DNA of 64,000 bases from Gymnogyps californianus (GCF_018139145.2 NC_059480.1:9114428-9178427); one strand, 5' to 3'; shown: positions 1 through 14,460, numbered from the stretch's first letter. Translations and numbers: made by a program. Notes: generated by a model not told the origin, from the letters alone.

Positions 1-2619
1 ACTCACCATGACATATTCAGGAGATCCAGGCTTATTCAATTACCCTTGCCAGGTTTCTCTTTCAGACCTAAAGTTATCCTTTGACTGTTTGTATTTCTGA
101 ACAGTATTCATGTTCATTGTGAAAGAAAATCCCCTGGACTTTGAGGGGTTTCTAAGTTGATGCTGTTATTGTAGCTAATTTTTATTAACTGAATGATAAC
201 ATGATAAAGAAATAGACTTTTGTTATGTAATAAGAACAAATCAGTGTGTGCTTAAAGTTACACCTTTCTTTCCTTCCCCCCCCTCCCCGCAGAAGACTGA
301 CAGCACCCATAACTTGAGTTAATAAACAAAACCGTTTTCTCGACGTGTATTTAAATTTCAATGACACTGAATATAACCTCACTGAAAACTTTTGGCAGCC
401 CCAGAAATCTTCCTAAAGCAAAAACTACGCCATCCTTCTCCCCACAAACCTCTTTATCCCCGACATCCAACAGCAACAGAGGTGCTCAGCACTGTCAGCA
501 AAGACCATCTTTCCACCCATACCTTTATGTCAACAGCTATTTCTTCATCTGTTTGAAACAGCGTAGACAAAATTTTTAATTAAAAGTCAGGCTATACATT
601 GGGGGAGCAGTTTACTCCATGGAAAAACCGTGCCGGGACAGTGCCAACAGTTTCTGCAAAGCCACTTTAGAGAAGCTATGTGTCAAGTGGACAAAAGAAT
701 GAAAAAATGAAGGAATGCTAAAAGGAAAGAGAGAAAGAAGCAGCCCCGATCAAACTCAGCTTACACAGCAAGCAGCTCCAAAAGAATTAATATTCATGTC
801 TTTATTTCAAACCACTGCTCAGTTATAATTAACTGCTTTGCTGCTACGTTGTCTGCTATTTCCCTGAACAGCTCCTATAATTTTAAATTAACAGAAAGTC
901 TGCAAAACAAACTGAAGAAAGCTTTAAAGAGATTGCATAAATCACTTCTTTTTAAGCTAAGTGACAGACCAAATTTATTCATTACTAATGCTTCACGAGT
1001 GGGGAAAATATGTTGCTCTAGTAAAAATGAGTACTTTTACTGTTTGCTGTAACAGCCTCTTCTTTTACTTTTGGGGACTGACCCAGCCAGTGAATTCAGA
1101 GCTAATACTCCAAGTCCTTCCTACTGGCCTTGGTGCCTGCTATCACTGTATGCCGCTGGGCACAGAAACACTGCAGGAAACAACCACCACAAAAACTGCT
1201 TCTTTACTTCATCCTACAAGAGGCTGCGAACTTCTCTACATCCCATGGACTAACTGGTCTGTGTAAACCAGACTCTGGAAAAAAAAAAAGTGAAAATATT
1301 GTTTCTGACATTTCTTCTCACTCAGCCCTCTAAAGGACACTTTTTGGAGTGAGAAATTCTGGTCCCCAGAGAAGCTGGGTATCTCGGCATTTGTCTTCCT
1401 TCTGGTTAAGAACAGAAATCTGAATATGCCTCAATAGCAGAAAACTGTAGGGGAAAGTTCTTTTTAAATACATTCACTTTGTCTCAAAAGCAACAACAAC
1501 AAAAAATAATCAGGCCTTTAATCTTCATTTTCTAAGGGTAAGAGTTTAAAAATTGGAAACAAAATTTTAAAATTAACAAATAAAAATATTTAGTTCTGTA
1601 AAATGTTGAAATGAGTGATTTTTTTGTAGCCTGAATTCTTCCTTCCTTTTATTTTCTTTAGAACAAAATGTTGCCATAATTTGATGGAATTTCATGCTCA
1701 ATGGACTTGTATCTTCCCAGCAGAAAACAGTTCCGAGATCTCCTGATCAGCACAAACTCCAAATAGTATTTAGAAAGACAATAGCATAAAGTATTTCAAA
1801 GGACATTAACAGTGCTCACATGGAGTGGTGCCAGAAGAGTGTCTTAGAGGATATAGCCTAGTTTACTAAACTATCCATCACACAGAGCATATTCATAGGA
1901 TTGGGTTTTGTTTGAAACTTGGGGTTTGGGGTGGATTGTTTGTTGTTTTGGTGTTTTGTTTTTTTAATTTGTAGACTTTAATGGGCGTTGACAGCAAGCC
2001 CTCTGAGCAGCAAAAGAAACTTCTCTTAATATGCATAAAATCCTCCGTTTGCATCCTTTTACTAATAAAAGCAGGTACAGCTTTGCTTAAATAGTTACAA
2101 ATGTATCTATTGTAACAAGTACATGATTTTCTTCTGGCTGCACAAGCAACGTGCCTGGTCAGACTCAGCTCTGCCCCAACAACTCCGTAGTTTACATACA
2201 TCTGCTGTGCATGTCCGTATGCTCGTGCATGCGAAATATGACACACCCAACAAGCAGAAGTTAGAGCATCACGCCTTAAGATCTGTAAGATTTCTTAACA
2301 ATACATTCAGGGGACTAATATCAGATAAACACGTACATCAGACTAAAGCGTGCTTTACCACCTTATTGCAGAAGCTGTATTAAAAGTGACCAGAAATCTT
2401 TCAGATTTACCCAAAAATGTGGCATTATTCATTCCGTAACTTGTTTTATATAATTAAATAGAATAAAGATCCTCTATAAGCATCAACTAATATCCCCAAA
2501 GGAAAATTAGAAAAATAACTAAACCTTACACCACAGATAATCCTATACCTGGCAGTACATCCTACATGCCCTTGCTCTGGAAGAAGTCCTCAGTTGTTTA
2601 AACTGTACAGAATTATCTA

Positions 2620-2716
2620 CAAAGCCAGATTCAGATCTCTGTTACACTGCTGGAAATCAAGGGACTTCAACAAAGGAACGACTCTGATTTGATGCCAGGA
2701 CCAGAATCTGGTCTTA
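2620..2716. repeat. Degenerate palindromic interspersed repeat
   Basis: The left end reads GCCAGATTCAGATCTCTGTTACACTG and the right end CAGGACCAGAATCTGGTC, near reverse complements. A central GGGACTTCAACAAAGG resembles a decayed GAAGTCAATGG core. It has the same structure as the copies at 10056, 14495, 44075 and 48264. Confidence 0.4.
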
Positions 2717-3309
2717 AAACACATTCTGTATTACGGCACTAATTCCTGCCAGTTTATTGGAACATCTGTGTGGACGTACAAATTTGTAATGTCTCAGTCC
2801 ACTATTTCTTGTTTCACAAGAGCAATTAGATTAAGTCAGTATCTCAAATTATGCTGGTTTCCTCTTTGTAACCTATCAAAACATACAAAAGTAGATTAAA
2901 AATTGTTCTCTTATCAAATTTCGAGTCAGTGATACACAGCAACTACAGAAACATACAGGAAAAAGGAGATGATGGTGACTGAATCTAAGTGTACTGAACC
3001 TGATGCTGAGCTCTTTACACAGCTCTTCTACATTGCAATCAAGGACAGAGACAGATAAATGCCCAAATACATCCTGAATATTTGTGTAACGGAAACTTGT
3101 CAGACAAATTTTCAGGTTTTTATTCTCTTTTGATACCTGTAAAGACTCATTCCACAAGTGCCTATGGCACTTACTCTGTGAGTGATGAACGTCTGATGAA
3201 AAGTGGCAGCAAAATAAGAGTCCCTCCTGGTCCTCAACTTTCCCCTCTCTCAATCTCTGGCAAATTGACAGTGGTTTAAATTAGGAGAAGGAATAGGGTA
3301 AAAGTAATA

Positions 3310-3600
3310 CCCTGAATTTATCTAGTACTTTTCCACTAGGGAAGTCAAAGGACGTTTTATTTATTATTTTATAAAAATAAATAAGTACTTTGGAGATGAG
3401 AATACAGAGACATGATCATGGTCAAAATGTTATATTCAAATTACAAGAGTCTAAAAATGTTCCATGCAAGTGGGAACCAAATTCCCTCATTTCCCAAATA
3501 TGTTTTAAGCTCTGTACAGCTGATGCAAAACAAGGACTATTATCCACCTCCCACTTAATGGTCTAAGGCTGTCAGCCCACAACAGAACCAGAATCCAAAA
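3310..3600. repeat. Possible old MIR-like SINE fragment
   Basis: TATCTAGTACTTTTCC, a GAGATGAGAATACAGAGACATG stretch and a terminal CAGAACCAGAATCC are arranged like a decayed MIR/CORE-SINE (size statement, ACTGAGGCACAGAGAGG core, CAGAGCCGGGATTCGAACC end). Similarity is weak and the call is tentative. Confidence 0.25.
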
Positions 3601-6600
3601 TGCTCCTCTTCACTTTTGAAAAACTAAAATCCCACTGACAACACTCTACCAACTCCAAGCCTGCTGTCCCATTTTTAGCTCTAGTTCCTATTTATTCTTT
3701 CACCCTTTTCCCAAAATGGAAGATAAAATTAATTGTAACTGACTGTTCGGACTTATTTTCAGAGAGTTAGATGCCATTGCATTATGCCAAAAGAAAAAAC
3801 ATGAATAGGTTGTGGTATTGTGCATTTGAAATTTATTATAAAATAGCATCCGTTCAGATGACTGTTTTCCACAACTGCATGTATCTTTGTTCTGTGCTCC
3901 CTGATGAATACAAACACCCCTTTGCTTTGCTAACTGAAACTCTCTCAGCAAGGAAGCTGAACTCACCTGAAATCACCAATGCGGTGGTCACCCATCTTTT
4001 TTCCACTTACAGAAATTTTCCTTAGAAGTTTTCTTCAACAGGTGTGCAAACCCTTGTATAGCAAATGTAAGCCAATCAAGACTAAGCCAGCTTTTCTCAG
4101 TTACCTTCCACTGATGGCTTCAACGTAGTCCATAGACTCTGTCTAGATAAATCATGTAACGCACTCCTAGCAAATATCACCGCAACTGCTACTGTTGTGG
4201 GCAAATCATTTATTTTCAACCTAACCCTCCCAGAAACCCCATTTCCTTCAAACAGCCTGACTGAAGCCAATGATGCCTGAGCACGTACAACAGGCTCGAG
4301 CCAAAAGACAGAGCATGCAAACAGAGATCTTCCACGTCATCCCAAAGTCTTTTTTTTTCCATTCTTGAAGCCATCAATTCAAACACAATATGAAACAGTT
4401 ACTGAAACATGTTACTGCCAGCTCATTCATAATTACTGGTTCTTCTTCCCCACCGAATGCATAGCTAACTGAATGAGGGCTGCCATGGAAAGGGACTCAA
4501 ACTGTAAGTCTGGTGCAGCTAGATGATCAGGATAGCAACACAGAGCAAGCACACAAACAACCACCACTGGTCTCCTCTTGCAGCACTAAAGTCCAAATCC
4601 AGGCTAGCACAAAACACGCTTTGAGAACAGCCTACCTGAGCCTTCTTTGACGCTCAGATAAATTGCTACATGCTTCGTGAGAAAGGTGACCCAGCGCTCT
4701 CCTCCCACAGCTTTGCTTGATGACTGCCCCTGGATGTGGGCTGGCAGAGGGGTTGCTCTCTTGCCTGTACAAGCATTTCTCGAGTATTAGAGCTAAGATG
4801 TTGCAATATTTCTTTTGTTCCAAAAGGTGACTGCCTTTCCCTACCCCACTCCCCAGAAAGTGAATAGCCTTGCATGCATCAGCAGGAGAGTCAGCGTAGT
4901 TTATGCTTCTGGTATGGACCGCTCTGCTTTGCGGTCTTAGGAAATCAGAAGAGCTGCTTTCTCCATTAGACATCCTCTGGTTTCTCTGTTGTGCCTCTGC
5001 CTTTAACAAAGATTGATGTGACACACACAGTCTGCTAGAGTAGCAGTACTTTTTTTTTTTTTTTTGCATGCCTCCAGAACACAGCCTTGTCGGTAACACT
5101 AAAATTGCTGCTTAAATCCATTTTTGACCTAGGTAAATGACTCTAGACTGCTGCATTTAACATCCTGTAAATAAATTCCTAGGTAAAAAAAGCTTTTAAA
5201 ATTCACAAAATGAAATGATAATGTAAGGTCACGTTGAAGAGCTTTCTCTGGATGCTATTTAGAGTTTCTATTTCCTATCACACAAGCATCCCCATTACAA
5301 ACCCTGACACTTTGCATACATACTGACAGACATTAAGTTCAGTGGCTGTTTTAATGCACACCAGTTATATCCTTGGACTACTTATATTAAAACACATTGG
5401 GGCTATTTTCCCACCTTAAAGGCAATTTATAGTGTATGAATAATGAGTATTTTTTGGAGGCAAAGAAACAAATCATCTTCCCTAGGAACACAGTTAGAAA
5501 ACAGCTTACCCTTCCATCCGGCATGGTGCGTTCCCAGCAAGGCAGAAGTGGAATTTCTGAGACCTCTTTATGAATAAGCAATAAAAGACTCATGAGATGG
5601 GATAGTTTAGTAGCTTCCAAAAAGGCACATCAACTGGAGACAGACAGAGTTCAGGCTGGGTACTTTGGTTTGCACATGATCTATTGCCTCCTCTGCTACA
5701 GGAGGAGAAAGCCAGTTCCCAGCATAAACAGCTCTCCCCATCTTACCTCAAGAAAAACCTGTCAGGAAAGAAAGAGCCTAGCAAGTTTTTACTTTGGCCT
5801 TTGAAGTTCTTCCTTGGCTGACTGATGCTCACCCATACATAACTAGAAGAAAAGACTTCCATTGTGCCGCTCTTTACACCAAGCGTATTATTCTCCAGAC
5901 AAAAGCTTTCGAGTCTAACTTTTAAACACACCTCTCTTTAGGGTGTACTGTTTCTAAGCCATAAAATCTTTTTTGTTCATTAAAAAAAAAAATAGACAGC
6001 TTTTCCCCCTCAGGCAATCTACTCTGCTTGTTAGGTTTTTGTATTACTTTTTGCAAACGGATACCACAGACACACAGCAGTTCGCAACAGAATAGCCAGT
6101 TCTCGTCCTCAGAAATACAGTATTTTCCCCAACATAGCCTCCAGTGGCTTATCCAGCGCAGCTTTAAACATGAAATACAATCATTGTAGGAACTCCCTGG
6201 TTTTAGACGAGACCTGGTGAATAATCACTCTCCCTGAAAACATCTCCAACATCTGGCAACTTGCTGCTATTTGCAGGGTCTGTGCGCTGGGTCAGGGCAG
6301 GGATGCAGGAGCAGGGCAGGGGGTTAAGCAATGAACATGCTCAGCACCTGCTTGCTCTCTGCCTGATTCTAATCAGTATTCTCCTCTCATGCCCAGGAAT
6401 GCTAGAATTCCCCAGTTTCCTCAAAAAACCCAAAACTTTTTCCCCCCTCAAGGAAAGGGGGGGGGGGGGAGGGAAGAGAGAAAAAAAACCTTCTTAGTTT
6501 AGGGTCTGACCAAATTTCATTAAAGACAATGCAAGTCTTGCCATTAAATTCAATAGGCTTTCTTGAGGTTTATGAGAAATCTCACATGCTTGACACCATT

Positions 6601-9600
6601 AATTAGAGGAATTATTGGTGTTAAAAAAAAAAAGAAAAAACACAAAACAAAACCCACAATTTTACTGTTTAAAAAACCTGACTGTAACAATGCCATTTTC
6701 CTTGAAACTCTAGAAATCAGTAAGAACTATTTGTATCAGCAACTCTGGAAATCAAATCTTGCCTTACTGCAAGTTGTACTGCAGTTGCACATCTAAAAAC
6801 TTTTCTTTTCTAAGACCTGTTGACAAGTTCAAGCCAGTCTATCAACTGGAACTGGCTCCTCAGTTTTTGGCTCATAGCTTTATGTCCAAGTCACTAGACT
6901 ATTTCTCTCTGTCAGGAAAAATGTTTATAAAAGAAAGTACAGATTTCATTTAAAAAGAGTTTAAAAACAAACCAAAACAGTTCATCTCTAATCAGTCTGT
7001 GTAACACAAAATCCCACCACTGAGAAATGCATTCTATTGTATAAAGATTTTGAAAGCTAGTTTTAAACTATAAATACCAGCAATATACAACAAAAGAATG
7101 TTTAAAGCATGATTTTTGTCTCCTTTTTCTGCTCAGTTCATATTTCTATTTTAACAAGTACATTAGTAAAAAAAAAAAATCCAATTTAAAAAGAAATAAA
7201 ATGTTTTAAGCAGCTATCCAGAAGTTACGATGCGTTCTTGGTGAATGCAACGGCAACACCCAGTTCTAGAAGAGAAAACAGTGCGAGACATGCGTGCCCA
7301 GTCACAACCACATAAATTTCAAGCATCAAATATTTGCTTAGAACCAAAGATTATTTGCATATATTATTGAATAGATTTTCCATACCACATATTTGAGAAA
7401 ATTGCAGGCTATTCATGGGAAACCCAGCAAAACCAGCAAAAAGTATGTATCATTAATTGCTGTACTCCAGTAAACACATTGTGGCTCAGAGCCTCAATGT
7501 AAATTGAGGCAACATCTCTGAATTCATGAACTTACTCCCAGACCATACTAGTTATTGATCTGCTTTTGCTGTAAACAACAGTAATAAAAGTATTAGAAAT
7601 AAAAATGTTGAGTCTTGATCTACTTCATCAAAATGCACTCACCTGCTGCTGTGAGCCAGGGGTTGCAGCATTACTGGGTGCAGCTAAGAAGTGCTCTACA
7701 CCCTGGGGCACTGGCCCAGAGGGTACTCACTGGCCCCTCTACAAACAACCTAGTGTTCCCCAGCTCCGCAACCCCAAAGGCTGGAAGCCCAACTGCTTTT
7801 CCAAGGGCAGGTTACAATCCTTTCTAGCCACAAAGCATTCGTTCTAAAACATCATTTCATCTGGATTTACAGTTTTGACAGATGAGCTATGGCAGCTGAA
7901 TCTATATAGCACTTTTGATTTCTGGTTCCCAGACATTTAGAAATACCATTGAGGGAGGAAAATATCATTAGTCCCATTTCTAACAAAAAAACCCACACAG
8001 ATACAAAGAGAAGATTGAGCCAAACAGGAGCAGCTGACACAGACAGATCTCCTACACTCCAGCCCCTTCTCCACTGCACACACTGCCAGGATGCCCGCCA
8101 ACAGGAGGAAAAAAACCAAAAATTAAGGAGAGCGTAGAAAGCAAGAAACAGCTTCTTCCTGCCGTGGGGGATCACGGCCAAGCAGAGGCAGAGACCAGTA
8201 ACCGGGGAGGGGGAGCGAGCAGTCCCATCTCAGCTGGCTCCGTGCACAAGGCAATGCAGAAAGTCACTCTGAGAACCGCAGAGCAAGCTATACCAACTCA
8301 AACCAGTTCTCTTCCAAACCAAACCCAACTCTTCTAGCACTAATTTTGCTATGAGCACTTTTTTCTTGTTTGTTTGTATTTAGGGGTATCACTTACTTAT
8401 AAACACATTAATCACCAAGATCACTCTTTCCTACTCAAAAAAGGTATTAGAAAAGCTCCCTCATCCCACTCCAAAGATGCAGAAGCACACTCACCGCAGC
8501 CCCGTCAGAAGACTGTTAAAGCCTGTGGAAAATGCCTTCGGCAGCCCCTTTCCTGCAGCTGTGGGAACTTTAGCAGCAAACCAGCACCAGCTGTTCAAGT
8601 GAGGGGAAGCCATTTAGCCTGAATCACTGGGACCCAAGGCATCTACTCAAAGAGCTGAACATCACCAAGTGCAAAACACCACCTACAAAGCACAACTGTG
8701 ACCACATCATCTCCACCGAGAGAAAACAACAGTCCTGTGGAAGCTTTAAACTTCACATTTAAAAGATATGAGAAGCACTTACAAGCCTCCCAGAAGAGAA
8801 AGGCAGAGGCAGAGCAAGGAGGTCCCGGGGTTGGAAACAGGGTAGCACCAACTCCCACCTGGGCTGGGAGCCACCCCTGAACTTAAAGGTACTGCACCCA
8901 GCCCTGAAACCCGAGGGCTCTCCTCCCTGCTTCAAACTCGCACTCAGAGAAGGACAAAGGGTCTTTTAACCAAAGGATCAGGCCCTGCAAAACTGGTCCA
9001 AGGTACCCCAAGGGCACGCCACTCCCCAAAACCCCTGAGGCTAAAATGGGAAGCGTAACATAGCAAGAAAACAAAGTGCATCCAAAGGAGTTCCCCCTTT
9101 GCCATCCTGGGAAACCCATCATTCTGCATGCCTTCCTCATGCTAGCCAGTGGCCAAAAAATAAGCACCAGGTGGCCTATTTCTTTAATAGAGTGACTTTT
9201 CTGCATGATAAAGCCCAAGATTGGAAACAGATGGGTCCCTACTGCACTCTTTGGTCACCTGGAGGATCTTTTTTTTCCCCTCATAGGACTTTTCTGGGGT
9301 GTTTTATTTTTTATTTATAATTACCATTATCAGGATTCAGATACTAGAGGTATTTAGGATTCTTTTAATACTCACTTAAAATTTTTGTCTCTGATTTACT
9401 CTTCCAGGGCTGACAAGTCTGTTCCCACTGTCAGATTAAGAGAAATATTTATGTCATCGATCATTGCTCCATCTTTTTGACTGCCAATGCAGGAGAAGTA
9501 CAGTAACTTTGAATCCTGGCTTGTTGGCCAAGTGACCTCTAACAGTTTGGAGAAAAATCCTCTTTATGCCTGTCATAGTGTAGGGTTTGACAACCATTTG

Positions 9601-10055
9601 AATCAGAGCTCCTGATTTCTTTCCCAAAATTTCATTTGCTGTGTTGATTAGGATCAAAGGTTGAGGGGAGGAATGCAGTTTGGGAGGACAGAGCACGCCT
9701 CCCCTTGTGATACCCTTCAGCTGGGGAGGAGCCAGAAATCAGACGGAGCAAGCAGCACTCTGCCTCCCATCCTGCCCGGACTGATGGAGCAGATTGGTTA
9801 CAGAGCTTCTTGCAGCAGAGCGCCAGGGGTTTTGTTTGCCTTTTTTTGCTAAATCGTGTTAGAAAATTTTTAAGTGCAGTTCTCAAACAGCTCTTTTTAA
9901 TTTGCTCTGCTTGTAACATTTTAACTACGCTTACTTGCCATGTCAGAACTCTTATTTACCAACGAAAATAGATGTTTAGTGCTCTAAAGTCTTGCTAAGT
10001 CTGAGAAAGTGAATGAGGTCCCTCAAATCTGAAATGTAATTAAACTTTCATATCA

Positions 10056-10142
10056 GGGCCAAATTCAACCCTAAGTAACCTGCACAGCCCTGCTGAGAGC
10101 AGGGGATTGTTCAGATGTAAATGATGGTACAATTTGGTCTCA
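10056..10142. repeat. Degenerate palindromic interspersed repeat
   Basis: Inward-facing ends GGCCAAATTCAACCC and ACAATTTGGTCTC are imperfect reverse complements flanking about 55 bases. This is the typical shape of the short palindromic elements seen elsewhere in the window. It lies in PAX3 intron 4. Confidence 0.4.
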
Positions 10143-11831
10143 AGAACCTTTTTAAACATAGACAGAGAAGGAAATAATAAAAAGATAAACAAAATGTCTG
10201 CTGTATGCAGCCATTTTGCATTTTCACCAGGAGAAGTGAGCATCCCGAGAGCCTGCAATACTTTTCGCTGCTTAAGTCCCTGCTGGGGCACCAGCTCAGC
10301 ACAGGCTGGCCCGAATCACCTGCCCCGGCGCACACAACATGCAGTTTATGCCAGTCTCAATGCTGTTCAGAAGAGGTGGGCAAGCAGTTAGTTTTAAGGG
10401 CTTTTCAAAAGGTAACACTGTATTTGTTGGAAAACAAATTGTGGGTGCTAAAGCAACAGGCGTTTGTGTGGTTTTCTGTATAGCTGCCAAATATTTGAGC
10501 ATTTTTGCTTGATCCTGTTGATTTAAAAGGCAGCAGGTCCAATCAACTGTGCTAAACCAGGGATGAACCCACAGGGCTTTTTCCTAACTGCAGTATCTAT
10601 TGTACAATCTTCTAAATAGATTCCTAAATGTTTTCTTCTATTATTTTCCAGTTCCACAGATGGTGGCAAAGAACATAGTTAAGCTATATACCATACATGT
10701 AATAGCTACCATAGGCAGCAAGAGAGGTTAGAGCATAGGATGCCTTTCTCTGCACTGCATGTACTAAAAATTTAAAGAAAAATGTACAGAAAAATTTGTA
10801 GACCTCCCTCCCTCGAAAATACTGCATAAAGGTTTGATGACTACTCACTTAAAACATCACTCCTTGTGTAAACAGTCCTTAGTCAGTTAACTTTTCTGGC
10901 TTCGGTGAAACTATTAGAGGTGGGTAAGTTAAATTTGCAGGATGGTAGTTACTTGAAACTATCCCTTCTTACACATAAATACTGATGAACTAATTCAGCA
11001 TTTGCTCACGCACCAGCGTCAGTCCACCAGCTGCAGTGGAGTTAATCTTGAGTTATACCTTGGTAAATGGAATTCCTGAGGGGTTGTTTGTTTTGGGTTT
11101 TGGTTTGTTTTTTTCGTTGGTTTTTTTTCAAAATCCATACTTTGCAGGATTTCATTGTGAAAATGGGAAAATAGTGTATTTCACTTTCCATTTGCACATT
11201 TCTTTAGCTAAACATTTGCCACTTCCCTTTTTTCTGTCAAAACGCCTCCTTTCTGAAAACAACTTATTTTGCTGTTCATGAAACCAGTGGAAACCTGACT
11301 TGCAGCTAGTTCCGTGCAGGTTTTTTCTCGCCACTTAGCCTGACCGGAGGGGCTGGGTAGGTGTCACAGTCCTCACTGGGACACTGATCCCCCCAGCTCA
11401 CACTCCAACCCTTCAGCGCTTCACACCAGATCAAACAACCAGCCCTTAGGTCAAAATGAAAAGGAAGTCCTGCCACACCATCTTCAGTAAAAAGGGATTT
11501 TCTGTGGAAGCATTCCCTGCTACTCCATTAGCCTGGTTTCTATAAAACCTGTCTATATTCATCTCCACCCTTCTCTGAGCCAGTTAAAGACATAGAGATA
11601 GAAAGCAGTTTTAAGTCCAATTTGGTTACACTGAGTATGTCGGTGCTACTGCCTCACGGGGGGTATATGGATTATACATGGGTTACATTTTTAACAAAGG
11701 AGAGAGTAATTTTGCCAGAAGAACTGTAGTTGTTATTGCTTTTCTGGGCTGGTATACAGAACAGATCCTGATTATATTGGCATGAACAGTCCTACTCATT
11801 TAAATAAGGTGAATAAGATTTGACGGGGGCT

Positions 11832-11878
11832 GAATAAGCTGTCTGCATGCAGAAATGTCAGCTGCAGACAGTTTATTC
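11832..11878. repeat. 16-bp inverted repeat (hairpin) in PAX3 intron 4
   Basis: The left arm GAATAAGCTGTCTGCA (11832-11847) and the right arm TGCAGACAGTTTATTC (11863-11878) are reverse complements except for one position, which would be a G-U pair in plus-strand RNA. They are separated by a 15-base loop. The stem is shorter than usual for a pre-miRNA. Confidence 0.7.
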
Positions 11879-13479
11879 CTCATACGATTCAAACCACACT
11901 GATCTATGTGACATTATATCTGATAAAGAAATTACTACATAGTAATTTTTGGATCAGACATCCAACATAAGGCATATCATAAACACAAAAATCCCTAAGA
12001 CAGGTCCTTATATGGACTTGTGCATGATATAAACATTGGTCATGTTTGGCAGAAAGTCTACATCCAGGCAAATATCCATTAAAAAAAAAATATCAAAAGG
12101 TAGAATGTATATCACTGTCCTCACCGCAGCTCTCCATGGAAATGAACGAGTTCATGGACTTTAAGGAAATTTGTACTTAAAATGCTTTCAAAGAATTTTA
12201 GCTGTTACTCTGGGGCAAAATGTCTCATAAAGTAGCTGAGTACTTGTAAAGTATGCATGGACTGATATTGTATTCAGAGACGACCAGACAAAATGAAAAC
12301 AGAGTGTATTTAAGAAAGGGAATCAGAAAATGCTGATTAAAAAAATTCTGGTTTAGCCCTTTACTCTGCTGCTTGTCACTACAGCAGAGGAGGCTCACCC
12401 ACAAAAAAATTAATGTGACACCAGGAGCAGCTCTCTGGCTTTTCCAGGCTTCTTACTACTGTTTGTGAAGCTAAATTTCTGTGTCCAGATATGCCAGTGG
12501 AAGCAGCGGAACCTGGATCTAATGCTCTCACACCCTACTATTCAGATGAAACTTCATATCATAATTGCAAGCCAACATAACACATCCAGATTGCACAGGG
12601 TGTGGTGGAATATATTTTACTATCATCTCTGAAATAAGTATAGCTTTCTGTAATGCAACAAGGCACCGATTATTCTCAAGGACTCTTGCTTGCTTTTCTG
12701 CACAGCCTGGCCGATCTGACTTTCCCCCCTTTTTTGAGGAGGGGCAGTACAACTATCCTCGCTGATGCAAGTGAGTGAGGTCCATAAAATCAAAACTGAA
12801 GAAAATGCACAAAGAAATGCTGCAAGCTCGTTGGTGTCCCTTTATACTGAGAGCCCAATCTGGAGAACTGGCTGGCTTCTCAAACCCCCTTTCTTTTATT
12901 GGCAGCCCTGGACCATTTATCTCCTATGTGATCTGGTACACAAAGACAACTTTTTTTTTTTTTCCCAGGCTACACTCATCAAAAAGATTACATGCAACAA
13001 AATTAGCTTTATTAAAATTCAGTTAAATACTATGTATTTTACCTGTCGCAATAGTAAAATTTCAGTGCACTGTATACTAAAAACAAAGTGATACAAACAA
13101 AACCAAATCCAATAATGCTACAGAAAAATCCCCCACAAAACTGTAAGAGCATACAGTGCATACATCCAACAGACCATGCAAAATAAGGATTCCATTCAAA
13201 TTTCACATCTCATTAAAGACAATTTGGCCATTAATCCATACGGGTTTAGGAGCAAAGAAGGATTTTCCAAGACAGATAAACTGAAATGATCCTCCTTTGA
13301 TCTCCGAGGTTAAGAATCAGTGACAATGGAAGATGAACAACAAGGGGCAGAACTACTGGCCTTTTTATGTGCCACAATGGCATCAGCAAACAACTACTTA
13401 ATCAATATTTGGCCAGGGACACTGAAAACTTCCTTTTCAAATTTTAATTCCTAGTTGTAAAACAACTGTAGGGCAACCA

Positions 13480-14460
13480 GCAAGATAAGACATTAAACTG
13501 ACTGCTTAATTGCCTTTTACTGTCTTACTAGTTATATATGCACATTCTTAATAGTTCGTGAATCTTTATTTATTAGGATGAATAAATGACCTGTCAACAA
13601 TTACATCAAACTCCCCTAACTAAATAATCTCGGCGCGTGACACACTAACTCTGATGTGTCCTCAGTGAGTTTTAATTTCATTAGGCTTTACTTTTTTTCC
13701 TAGGCAGAGTGATTTAAACTAAATTAGTTTAACAGCATGGGGCAGGAGTACTCCAGGGCAAGTAAAGTAAAATGCCGCGCTCACACTACACTAAACAAGG
13801 TCTTGCGGTGAATTACGTTACTGTACATCATTTTTATTAGCCAGAGAGCTCAGCGTTTGGGGAACACTTGGAAGCATCCTGCATTTTTATTTATGTATTT
13901 TGTTCTTTCTCTAGCCACATGTGTTTGTTACATAGGATTTAAAGTGACATTTACATGGAGAAATTCACATTGACTGGCTTGCTCTGATTTATTGCTTTGC
14001 GTTTCACTCAATTTCTTCTTAAATTAACCAGAGAGCACTTTGTAGTTCTGCTTCATTTCCCAATGTGGTTTTATTACACAGCTCTGGGGACTCGTGATAA
14101 TTTATCGCTATCAACTTTACTGGCTTCCCTCTTCTAAACCCTGTTCCAACCCTTATCAATAAGTAAACCTAATACCAAACTAAACCTTCCCCAAGTAAGT
14201 GTTAGATAAAAGTGTCGTCTTTGACTGATACAACAGAGAATTACTATTCGAAATCAGACCTGGAAAATAATGTTTTAAGGATTTCATCAGCATCGACTTT
14301 TACTTTCAGCATTAATTGCTAATTAGTTTTTTATCTAATTAAAACCTCTGACTGTCTGCTGATTCCATTGCTACCTCTGTGTAAACACAAATACAAAGAT
14401 CCTTGCCCTCGATGAGAGTTACGCCAGAGAGTTTCACTCGGGATTAGTCACACTCTTGTT
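13480..14460. promoter_or_regulatory. Candidate conserved noncoding element in PAX3 intron 4
   Basis: This AT-rich but non-repetitive stretch is dense in homeodomain-type TAAT cores. The tightest cluster is at 14311-14345, with ATTAATTGCTAATTAG followed by TCTAATTAAA. TTTATTTAT-type sites lie near 13566 and 13893. Neural enhancers are known in intron 4 of mammalian PAX3, so a regulatory element is plausible. Conservation itself cannot be seen from one sequence. Confidence 0.35.

Larger units (their letters stand above)
1..13400 (-). other. PAX3: PAX3 intron 4, distal part
   Basis: This is the 3'-ward part of PAX3 intron 4, AT-rich and without any recognisable exon. I looked on the minus strand for the expected homeobox exon (KRKQRRSRTTF and WFSNRRARWRKQ regions) and did not find it. 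The intron therefore runs past position 1 and is more than 20.5 kb long; it is also very long in mammals. It contains poly-A/T runs (5049-5066, 7169-7181), a G run at about 6459-6470, decayed interspersed repeats near 2620, 3310 and 10056, and a 16-bp inverted repeat at 11832-11878. The open frames here are short and show no family resemblance. Confidence 0.8.

Noticed and set aside
4632..5099. 155-codon minus-strand open frame in PAX3 intron 4
   Set aside because: Its N-terminal part translates a poly-T run; no similarity to any PAX3 exon or known family.
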